This document shows positions 1-5,507 of a stretch of DNA of 10,731 bases, in pieces (positions within the stretch are counted from its first letter, which is position 1; every line of letters starts with the position of its first letter). Both the position numbers and the translations under genes were made by a program. Under the pieces are notes generated by a model. That model worked only from the letters and a program-made list of their open reading frames with translations, was not told the DNA's origin and made no database searches. This DNA comes from an uncultured Mailhella sp. (lineage in GTDB: Bacteria > Desulfobacterota > Desulfovibrionia > Desulfovibrionales > Desulfovibrionaceae): assembly GCF_905187505.1 (NCBI RefSeq), contig NZ_CAJJIC010000083.1, positions 1-10,731 on the forward strand, written 5' to 3'.

Positions 1-261
1 GGGAGATAAAAGAGCGGCAGGCCGGGAATTATGGAAGGATTAGGGAAGGATGGGGGTGGCGAAGGGGGGAGCGGGCGGGGACGGGCGCTTCCCGGAAGAG
101 GGGACGACGTCCCGCGTGGACGCCGGCATTTTTTGATTTTCGGAGCGTGTCCGGCATGCTGCGGAGCCTGCGGCCCGGGGTCGCGGGCTCCGCAATGTCC
201 GGGCGTCTGAGGGAGACCGTTTCCGGGGAAGGCCGGACGCCTTTCCCGGAAACGGGACGGC
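1..261. other. Non-coding region downstream of the first GTPase gene
   Basis: No convincing gene is seen here. Reading frames across it are Pro/Arg/Gly-rich and have no ribosome binding site or recognisable domain. The stretch contains two inverted repeats. One is at 161-172/182-193 (GCGGAGCCTGCG pairing with CGCGGGCTCCGC, one wobble), with further partial pairing outside it. The second, at 217-255, is listed separately. A T-rich run (129-140) precedes the first repeat on the plus strand, so it does not have intrinsic-terminator geometry on that strand. Confidence 0.6.
217..255 (-). terminator. Hairpin just after the downstream COG0523 gene, possible terminator
   Basis: A 15-bp stem (217-231 with 241-255, one G-T wobble) closes a 9-nt loop. 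It begins 6 nt past the stop codon of the minus-strand GTPase gene. This position suggests transcript termination or 3'-end protection. The sequence after the stem on the minus strand is TCTCCCTC rather than a T-run, so it is at best a weak intrinsic terminator. Confidence 0.5.
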
Positions 262-1443
262 TCATTCGTTGTCGAGGCAGGCGTCGAGGGCGGCGCGGAT
301 GGCGTTTTCATCCATGTGACGGCCGATGAACACGAGCTTGATCATGCGGTCTCCGTAGCGCTCGTCCCAGTTGCGGTCGAGTTCCGGGTTCGAGGCCCGG
401 GCCTTTTTGCGCTGTTCCGAAGGCGCGGAGGCCATCCAGCGCCCGAAGGGCGTGGCCACGGTCTGCTTTCCGGCCTGCTCGAACATGTACGACATGGACG
501 GATTCTTTTTGAACCACAGAAGCCCCTTGCAGCGTATCACGGTTTCCGGCCAGGACATTTCCACAAATTCGCTGAATTTGTCCTGATCGAAGGGGGCGCG
601 GCGGAAATACACGAAGGTGGAAATGCCGTATTCCTCGGTGTGGGAATGCCCTTCCTCATGGTCGTGATGGTGATGACCGGCATGGGCGTCGTGATCATGA
701 TGATCGTCGTCATGTTCGGCTTTTTTCGCGTCGAAGTTCTGAAGGCTTCGTATCCAGCCTGCGGACTTTCCGGCCTTGGCGAAGTTGAAGGCGTGCGTGT
801 CGAGAATGTCCTTGACGGCCACCTTGCCGTAGTTGGTTTCGATGATGCGCGCCTCGGGCTGAAGCTGACGTATGACGGCCTTGAGCGTGGCGAGCTGTTC
901 GGCAGACACTTCGTCCACCTTGTTGAGCACGATGGTGGTACAGAACTCTATCTGCTGGATGAGCAGGCTTTCCACGTCGTCCTCGTCGTTGTCGCCGAGC
1001 AGCTTTTCGCCGTTCAGGAATTCGTCGGCCATGCGCATGGCGTCCACCACGGTGACGATGCCGTCGAGACGGCACACCGTGGGCATGACTTCGTCGCCCA
1101 GCGTGATGGCCTGCGCGATGGGCATGGGCTCGCAGATGCCGCTGGCCTCGATGAGTATGTAGTCGAAGCGGCAGGTGGCGATGAGGTCAAGAATCTGCTG
1201 CATGAGATCGTCTTTCAGCGTGCAGCAGATGCAGCCGTTGGAAAGGGGAATGAGACTGCTTTCCATCTCCACGTTGCCGCCTTTTTCAATGAGCGCGGCG
1301 TCGATGTTGACTTCGCCGATGTCGTTGACGATGACGGCGACCTTGTAGCCTTCCTGATTGGAAAGAACATGATTGAGCAGCGTGGTCTTGCCCGCGCCGA
1401 GATAGCCGGTAAGAAGCGTGATGGGAACGATGTTTCTGCGCAT
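262..1443 (-). CDS. COG0523 (CobW/YciC/ZigA-like) metal-handling GTPase, short His loop
   Basis: This 393-residue protein is a cytoplasmic P-loop GTPase of the COG0523 family, whose members act as metallochaperones or metal-insertion factors for zinc, cobalt, nickel or iron. Visible motifs are Walker A GYLGAGKTT (residues 13-21), the metal-binding CICC in SNGCICC (71-74), a Walker B-like ILIEASG (96-102), and an intact guanine-specificity NKVD (174-177). A His-rich linker (244-268, 12 His) precedes the CobW C-terminal domain, which ends in KLVFIGRHMD and resembles YciC/ZigA proteins. The start at 1443 is chosen because MRRNIVPIT aligns with MKKRKIVPIT of the paralogue. An upstream ATG at 1464 would add only seven residues. 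Neither start has a clear Shine-Dalgarno site. The gene lies downstream of its paralogue and beyond a strong terminator. The actual metal and client protein cannot be read from the sequence. Confidence 0.93.
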   Translation of the reverse strand: MRRNIVPITLLTGYLGAGKTTLLNHVLSNQEGYKVAVIVNDIGEVNIDAALIEKGGNVEMESSLIPLSNGCICCTLKDDLMQQILDLIATCRFDYILIEASGICEPMPIAQAITLGDEVMPTVCRLDGIVTVVDAMRMADEFLNGEKLLGDNDEDDVESLLIQQIEFCTTIVLNKVDEVSAEQLATLKAVIRQLQPEARIIETNYGKVAVKDILDTHAFNFAKAGKSAGWIRSLQNFDAKKAEHDDDHHDHDAHAGHHHHDHEEGHSHTEEYGISTFVYFRRAPFDQDKFSEFVEMSWPETVIRCKGLLWFKKNPSMSYMFEQAGKQTVATPFGRWMASAPSEQRKKARASNPELDRNWDERYGDRMIKLVFIGRHMDENAIRAALDACLDNE

Positions 1444-1522
1444 GGGAAGAAATGATCCGCGCATGGCGCGGGCTGAGGTGAGCGACCGCCGTAAGGTTAC
1501 ATGAGACTTCGCCCGGCGGCCG

Positions 1523-1577
1523 AAAGGAAAACGGGCAGTCTGCCGGGGCGAAGAACGCCCCTGGACAGAACTGCCCG
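1523..1577 (-). terminator. Strong intrinsic terminator between the two GTPase genes
   Basis: On the minus strand, CGGGCAGT-T-CTG pairs with CAGACTGCCCG (11 bp with one bulged T). After a small internal loop, GGGGCG pairs with CGCCCC around a TTCTT loop. The stem spans 1532-1577 and is followed directly on the minus strand by TTTTCCTTT (1523-1531). This is classic intrinsic-terminator geometry and lies 27 nt after the stop of the upstream paralogue. It would end or attenuate transcription before the downstream copy. No T-run follows it on the plus strand. Confidence 0.85.
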
Positions 1578-1603
1578 GAAAAGGGGAGGTGCGGTCCCCG
1601 GGA

Positions 1604-2890
1604 TTACTTTTTCAGACAGGCGTCCAGCGCGGCGCAGATGGCGTCCTTGTCCATGTGCTGGCCGATGAAGACCAGCTTTTGCATTCTGTCGCCGTAGGTG
1701 TCGTCCCATTCCTTGTCGAGCTGCTTGTCCACGCGGCGCTCGGCGGCCTGGCGCTTGGCCGGAGCGGCGGCCACCCATTCTCCGTAGGGAGAGGCGGTCA
1801 TCTGTCGGCCGGCCTGTTCATAGAGGTAGGCGGTATCGGGTTCGTCGCCGAACCAGATGAGCCCCTTGCAGCGTATCACGCTGGAAGGCCAGGCGTCGTT
1901 GACGAAGTCCTCGAATTTCTTCTGGTCAAAGGGAGGACGGCGGAAATACACGAAGGTGGAAATGCCGTATTCTTCGCCGTGCTCATGGTCGCCGTGGTGA
2001 TGGTGATGATGGTGACCGTGATGGCCGTGTTCCTCTTCGTCATGGTCATGTTCGTGTTTGTGGCCGTGCTCATGCCCGTCATGATCATGCTTGTGGCCGT
2101 GCTCATGATCGTGTTCGTCATGGTCATGATCCTCATGCCCGTGATCATGGTCGTGTTCGTCTTCTTCGGGAGCGTCGGCTTCCAGAGCCTGCACCCAGCC
2201 GATGGAGGAGCATGCGCGGTCGAAGTCGAAGCGACCCGTATCGAGGATGTCCTTCACGTCGACCTTGCCGTAGTTGGTTTCAATGATGTTTGCTTCGGGC
2301 TGAAGCTTGTGGATGACGGTTCTGAGCAGGCCGAGCTGATCCTCGGTCAGACCGGCCACCTTGTTGAGCACGATGGTGGTGCAGAACTCTATCTGCTGAA
2401 TGACCAGGCTGGCCACGTCCTCTTCCTCTATGTCTTCCTCCACGAGCCGCTGGCCGCCGAGGAATTCATCCACCATGCGCTGGGCGTCCACCACGGTGAC
2501 GATGCCGTCGAGGCGGCATATCTTGGGCAGGGACTCGTCGCCGAGGCAGAGCGTCTGCGCAATGGGCAGAGGTTCGCAGATGCCGCTTGCCTCAATGAGG
2601 ATGTAGTCGAAGCGTCCGGATTCGATGAGGTTCAGCACCTGCTGAAGCAGATCGACCTTGAGTGAGCAGCATATGCAGCCGTTGGAAAGGGGCACGAGGC
2701 TGTCGTCCATTTCCACGCTGCCGCCCTTGGCGATGAGGCTGGCGTCAATGTTGACTTCACCGATGTCGTTGACGATGACGGCGACCTTGTAGCCTTCCTG
2801 ATTGGAGAGCACGTGGTTGAGCAGCGTGGTCTTGCCCGCGCCGAGATAGCCGGACAGAACGGTGATGGGGACTATTTTTCTCTTTTTCAT
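1604..2890 (-). CDS. COG0523 (CobW/YciC/ZigA-like) metal-handling protein with very large His-rich loop and altered NKxD
   Basis: This 428-residue paralogue of the neighbouring GTPase is likewise predicted to be a cytoplasmic metal chaperone or storage GTPase. In order it has Walker A GYLGAGKTT (14-22), CICC (72-75), ILIEASG (97-103), a G4 motif reading NKVA (176-179) instead of NKxD, and a loop with 30 His among residues 246-304 mixed with Asp, Glu and Gly and including a run of seven His. The CobW C-terminal domain ends in KLVFIGQHMD. The start at 2890 is chosen because AGGAAGG lies about 7 nt upstream and MKKRKIVPIT matches the family N-terminus. The frame is open to 3040, but that extension is Arg/Pro-rich and unlike the family. 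It reads divergently from the TSCPD gene, from a long structured leader. The His loop suggests zinc, nickel or cobalt binding, and the metal is not determined. Confidence 0.94.
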   Translation of the reverse strand: MKKRKIVPITVLSGYLGAGKTTLLNHVLSNQEGYKVAVIVNDIGEVNIDASLIAKGGSVEMDDSLVPLSNGCICCSLKVDLLQQVLNLIESGRFDYILIEASGICEPLPIAQTLCLGDESLPKICRLDGIVTVVDAQRMVDEFLGGQRLVEEDIEEEDVASLVIQQIEFCTTIVLNKVAGLTEDQLGLLRTVIHKLQPEANIIETNYGKVDVKDILDTGRFDFDRACSSIGWVQALEADAPEEDEHDHDHGHEDHDHDEHDHEHGHKHDHDGHEHGHKHEHDHDEEEHGHHGHHHHHHHGDHEHGEEYGISTFVYFRRPPFDQKKFEDFVNDAWPSSVIRCKGLIWFGDEPDTAYLYEQAGRQMTASPYGEWVAAAPAKRQAAERRVDKQLDKEWDDTYGDRMQKLVFIGQHMDKDAICAALDACLKK

Positions 2891-2932
2891 GATGACCTTC
2901 CTGAGAGCGCGGATGCGCGTTGATGGCGGGCG

Positions 2933-3009
2933 CGACGAGGCCGGGCGTCCTTGCGCGCGGCCGGGCCCGTCGTGGCGTTTCATGCTCCGCCGTGACCGGC
3001 GGAGGAAAC
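2933..3009 (-). promoter_or_regulatory. Structured 5' leader of the His-rich GTPase gene
   Basis: The untranslated leader holds two GC-rich inverted repeats. In the first (2977-3009), CTCCGCCG (2985-2992) pairs with CGGCGGAG (2997-3004) around TGAC, and the stem is extended by GTTTC/GAAAC across a 3-nt bulge. The second (2933-2972) is closed by CGACG/CGTCG with further GC pairing inside. I recognise no known riboswitch: no cobalamin B12-box is visible. The pairing is seen in the sequence; a regulatory role is inferred from its location between the promoter and the start codon. Confidence 0.4.
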
Positions 3010-3028
3010 ATGTGTGCGCGGCACGTTC

Positions 3029-3056
3029 AAGATAGGACAAAATCGCGCGGCGTCAA
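3029..3056 (-). promoter_or_regulatory. Candidate sigma-70 promoter for the His-rich GTPase gene
   Basis: On the minus strand, TTGACG (3051-3056) and TATCTT (3029-3034) are separated by 16 bp, a reasonable match to the -35/-10 consensus. Transcription would begin near 3022 and leave a leader of about 130 nt before the ATG at 2890. No convincing Zur or Fur palindrome overlaps it. Confidence 0.5.
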
Positions 3057-3165
3057 CCTCGCGGAAGCGAGGAGGAAGAAAACGGGAGAGGAGAGAAGGC
3101 ACGGCTCCGGGCGGGCCGTGCTGGAAGAAGGGCCCATGGAGGAAGCTCTTGCCTTCGCCGCCGTC

Positions 3166-3194
3166 TTGCCATGCGCGGGAGTTTTTCGTAATAC
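3166..3194 (+). promoter_or_regulatory. Candidate sigma-70 promoter for the TSCPD gene
   Basis: TTGCCA (3166-3171) and TAATAC (3189-3194) are separated by exactly 17 bp and sit about 28 nt upstream of the start codon. A GGAGG ribosome binding site at 3211-3215 lies six nt before the ATG. Together these make a compact, complete expression signal for a single gene. Confidence 0.6.
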
Positions 3195-3221
3195 ACTGTT
3201 TTCCAACAACGGAGGATCACC

Positions 3222-3548
3222 ATGCAGTTTGTTTTCACTCCGGAGCGCGTTTGCTCCAAGATGTTCATGATAGAAGTGGACGATGCGACCAGAACCATCA
3301 CCAACTTTGAATTCAAGGGAGGCTGCCCCGGCAACCTTCAGGGCATAGGCCGCCTCATACGAGGAATGCACGTCGATGAGGTGATCGACCGCTTTGCCGA
3401 CATGCCCATCTGCCCCACCTCCAAGGTCACGTCCTGCCCGGAACAGCTCCGCAGGGCTCTTCTTGAGCTGCGCGAACGGCTTGACTCCGGCGTGGCGCAG
3501 GAAAAACCTCATTTCGGCCTGGAATCCTTTGCATCCATGAAGAAATAA
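3222..3548 (+). CDS. TSCPD domain-containing protein (TIGR03905-like)
   Basis: This small 108-residue protein belongs to the TSCPD family. Such domains occur as stand-alone proteins and at the C-terminus of adenosylcobalamin-dependent ribonucleotide reductases; the stand-alone form has no established function. The diagnostic motifs are FKGGCPGNLQGI (residues 31-42) and VTSCPEQL (69-76), where the usual TSCPD reads TSCPE. Four cysteines (C11, C35, C64, C72) are spaced as expected for a metal site. Stand-alone members are usually about 80 residues, so the roughly 30-residue C-terminal tail is an extension. The gene has its own promoter, a strong GGAGG site and an intrinsic terminator, so it looks monocistronic. 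It is divergent from the His-rich GTPase genes, which hints at metal biology but does not prove a link. Confidence 0.9.
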   Translation: MQFVFTPERVCSKMFMIEVDDATRTITNFEFKGGCPGNLQGIGRLIRGMHVDEVIDRFADMPICPTSKVTSCPEQLRRALLELRERLDSGVAQEKPHFGLESFASMKK

Positions 3549-3605
3549 GGCCTTGAAGCCGGAGACGGACCGATTTGCGGCTCTGCCGGCGGAACATCGT
3601 TCGCG

Positions 3606-3641
3606 AAGAAACGCTCCTGAATTTCAGGAGCGTTTCTTTTT
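3606..3641 (+). terminator. Intrinsic terminator after the TSCPD gene
   Basis: A perfect 15-bp stem (3606-3620 with 3624-3638) with a 3-nt ATT loop is followed by more T residues to 3641. The stem base is A/T-rich, so it may also act weakly on the minus strand and help end transcription from the convergent patatin gene. The following 3642-3830 holds no gene that I can support. Confidence 0.92.
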
Positions 3642-3830
3642 ATGTCCCGCTTGTCGAAGGCGGAACGCGCTGTCGGCGTCCGTGTCGTTTTGAGGGATAA
3701 GGAAAAACGTGCGGTGGGCATGCGCCTGGGCCCGCCCATGATTCTTTTGCGGAAAAAGCGCCGAAAGGCCGCGGAAGCCGCCTGCGAGGGAGGAATAAGC
3801 TGCGGAACGAGGAGGCGCTTTGCGAGGCTT

Positions 3831-4781
3831 TCAGGCTTTCGGCAGAACTTTCCCGCTGCCGGGCGTGTTTCGTTCCTCCAGATACGCCTTGAGGGCCGGC
3901 ATGGCGTTCTGCGCGTCGCGGTAGCCGAGCCAGTACCATTCGCCGAGCTTTTCCAGATCCTTTTCCATGCGGCCTATGTTCATGAAGCGGGAGGGGCTGA
4001 TGACGAAGATGCGTCCCTGACGCCTGAGCTTTTCTATGTCGTCGCACAGCCGGTTGTAGTCGGCGTTGCTTTGTGCCAGCGACCGGGCGAGCGCGGGCCA
4101 CTTTCTGCCGTAGCAGAGCCGTGCGAGTGTTTTTCCCGCATCGGGATTGCGGCGATAGGCGTCGGGACGCGTCTTGATGACCACGATGGCCGGAAAGTCG
4201 TTTTCCAGCGCCCATGCCAGAGGAATCTTGCACGAGCAGCCGCCGTCGAGGTAGGGAGCGCCGTCCATGCGCACCATCTGCGAGATGTAGGGCATGGTGG
4301 AGGATGCCCGCGTGGCCAGCATGATGTCGGAACAGCGTCCTTTTTCAAAGTACTCTGGCCTGCCGGTAAGGCAGTTCGTGGCCACGGCCACAAAACGTCG
4401 CTCCGGCCGGAGAAAGCGCTTCATGTCCAGAGGATCGAGCGTTTTGGAAAGCTCCCCGAACATGAAGTCGAAACCGAAGGGACTGCGGTTGCGCAGGAAG
4501 GCTCCGAGTCCGAAGTACCTCGGGTCATGCCGGAAGCGCAGGGGGCTGCGTGCCGAGCGACCTATCTGACCCGAGACATAGCTTATGCCGTTCAGCGCTC
4601 CGGCGGACACGCCGATGGTGCAGGAAAGATTGAGGTCGGCTTCCATCATGGCGTCCATGATCCCTACGCTGTAGGTGCCGCGCAGCGCGCCGCCTTCCAG
4701 AACGAGGCAGCCCGGCGTGACGATGTCGGAAGCGAGGCCGCGCGGCAGCCTGTCGAAACCGGAATATCTTTTGTGACTCAT
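3831..4781 (-). CDS. Patatin-like phospholipase family protein (COG4667/YjjU-like)
   Basis: This 316-residue predicted serine lipid hydrolase has the patatin fold. Visible motifs are the oxyanion-hole EGGALRG (residues 29-35), the nucleophile elbow GVSAG with Ser59, and the DGG motif with Asp179, which completes the Ser-Asp dyad. The sequence around them (SAGALNGISYVSGQ, then YLDGG and VVIKTRP) resembles the bacterial COG4667/YjjU group. No signal peptide or transmembrane segment is evident, so it is probably cytoplasmic or peripheral on the inner membrane. The start is supported by AAGGAGAG a few nt upstream of the ATG at 4781. It is convergent with the TSCPD gene and divergent from ilvB. 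A possible 60-codon frame ends in a 4-nt ATGA overlap with its start. The natural substrate is unknown. Confidence 0.92.
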   Translation of the reverse strand: MSHKRYSGFDRLPRGLASDIVTPGCLVLEGGALRGTYSVGIMDAMMEADLNLSCTIGVSAGALNGISYVSGQIGRSARSPLRFRHDPRYFGLGAFLRNRSPFGFDFMFGELSKTLDPLDMKRFLRPERRFVAVATNCLTGRPEYFEKGRCSDIMLATRASSTMPYISQMVRMDGAPYLDGGCSCKIPLAWALENDFPAIVVIKTRPDAYRRNPDAGKTLARLCYGRKWPALARSLAQSNADYNRLCDDIEKLRRQGRIFVISPSRFMNIGRMEKDLEKLGEWYWLGYRDAQNAMPALKAYLEERNTPGSGKVLPKA

Positions 4782-4923
4782 GAGGGCTCTCCTTGAGAAT
4801 GCGGAACATCCGCCGCATCCGGCACTTCCGGGAAAGCCGGAACGCCGGGGCGGGCGCGGGCCGTTTTCTTGCTGAAGCGCGGCGGAAGAGATGCCGGACG
4901 GGCGTTCGGACGAGGAGAAGCAC

Positions 4924-4958
4924 GACCGGCATGGCAGGGGCGCATCCCTGTGCCGGTC
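4924..4958. other. Strong bulged hairpin in the patatin-ilvB spacer
   Basis: GACCGGCA (4924-4931) pairs perfectly with TGCCGGTC (4951-4958), and CAGGG (4935-4939) pairs with CCCTG (4946-4950). A TGG bulge and a GCGCAT loop complete it. There is no T-run on either side, so it is not an intrinsic terminator. It lies about 145 nt upstream of the patatin start and could be part of that gene's leader. Confidence 0.45.
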
Positions 4959-5156
4959 ATGGTATCCTTAAAAGAAAAGAGGGAAAAGAGAGAACTTGCC
5001 CATGGAAGGTTCCGGCCGGGAAAAGGGCGGAAAGGCATGGGGCCGCACGCCGCGGCAGCGGCGGTGGACGGTGCATCATGGAAAAGAGCGGGCCGGAATG
5101 CCGTGCATTGAGGAATGGAATGACCGTGAAACGGATATGTTCCGTACTTTGATGCG

Positions 5157-5184
5157 TTGTGCGCCGCTGAAACATTTTTATATT
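5157..5184 (+). promoter_or_regulatory. Candidate promoter upstream of the ilv operon
   Basis: TTGTGC (5157-5162) and TATATT (5179-5184) are separated by 16 bp. The -10 is strong and the -35 moderate. A transcript from here would carry a leader of about 315 nt before ilvB. A second possibility downstream is TTGACA at 5322-5327 with TATTAT at 5349-5354, but its 21-bp spacing is too long for an ordinary sigma-70 promoter. Confidence 0.35.
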
Positions 5185-5373
5185 GCGGCTTGAGCCGCTG
5201 CAGAGGCATGAGGAACGTTTCTTTCTTCATCGTGTCCGGCTTTCTCTGTCGTTACGGACGCTTTTCGAAAATGTGAAAAAAATAGTTTGCTTTTTCGATT
5301 GGTTATTTTGCCTTTCATTACTTGACAAGACAAGAAGAAGCAGTCCAGTATTATTCTACGATTAACGCCTGTA

Positions 5374-5474
5374 CCCCCGAAAGGGGCCGGAAAGAGCCGC
5401 CCGTGGGGAGCAGACGGAAAGACCGCCGCGAAATGGCGGATCGTGCGACTGGGGGGAGGTCCGCCTCGTGCGGA
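5374..5474 (+). promoter_or_regulatory. ilvB leader with alternative hairpins, attenuator-like
   Basis: Directly before ilvB lie CCCC-GAAA-GGGG (5375-5386), then CCGCC/GGCGG (5423-5427 with 5435-5439) and TCCGC/GCGGA (5460-5464 with 5470-5474). The segment 5435-5442 can instead pair with 5458-5465 (eight pairs, one wobble), which excludes both of the latter hairpins. This is the 1:2 plus 3:4 versus 2:3 layout of attenuators. No T-run follows and no Ile/Val/Leu-rich leader peptide is visible. If real, control would more likely act on translation from the AAGGA at 5495. No T-box consensus is present. Confidence 0.3.
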
Positions 5475-5507
5475 TCAGCATGGTTTCAGCCCATAAGGAT
5501 GAAGAAT

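Larger units (their letters stand above)
4782..5507. other. Long spacer between the divergent patatin gene and ilvB
   Basis: This 726-nt stretch has no well-supported gene. Frames across it are rich in Arg, Pro, Ala and Gly without recognisable domains. It contains a strong bulged hairpin at 4924-4958, a small GCGGC/GCCGC hairpin at 5185-5198, an AT-rich island (about 5262-5360) with a TTTTCGAAAA palindrome, promoter-like hexamers on the plus strand, and a folded leader just before ilvB. A minus-strand frame from 4960 to 4778 (60 codons, AAGGA upstream) overlaps the patatin start but has a composition typical of chance frames. Confidence 0.6.

Noticed and set aside
316..1455. Long plus-strand frame opposite the other GTPase gene
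   Set aside because: It mirrors the real minus-strand gene, is rich in His, Val and Gly from complementary codons, and has no domain or ribosome binding site.
1980..2160. Short repetitive pattern that could be taken for a repeat array or CRISPR
   Set aside because: The repetition comes from alternating His and Asp/Glu/Gly codons within one reading frame. There are no constant repeats with unique spacers.
1589..2665. Long plus-strand frame with a hydrophobic, membrane-like stretch (Val/Met/Phe-rich near 1980-2160)
   Set aside because: It is the antisense of the His/Asp/Glu-rich loop of the GTPase: GTG/ATG-type complements of His and Asp codons give Val and Met. The minus-strand protein is a clear COG0523 member.
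2891..3040. N-terminal extension of the His-rich GTPase by 50 residues
   Set aside because: The extension is Arg/Pro-rich, covers the proposed promoter and leader, and is absent from the paralogue. The ATG at 2890 has a good Shine-Dalgarno site.
4793..5152. Plus-strand frame of 119 codons in the patatin-ilvB spacer
   Set aside because: It has an Arg/Gly/Lys-rich composition with no domain and no Shine-Dalgarno site. This is typical of chance frames in GC-rich spacers.
5322..5354. TTGACA ... TATTAT as the main ilv promoter
   Set aside because: The hexamers are good, but the 21-bp spacing is outside the range of ordinary sigma-70 promoters. It would need a DNA-distorting activator.
5322..5507. 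N-terminal extension of IlvB from a TTG at 5322
   Set aside because: The extension is unlike any acetohydroxyacid synthase N-terminus, has no ribosome binding site and overlaps the folded leader. The ATG at 5508 with AAGGA fits the family.
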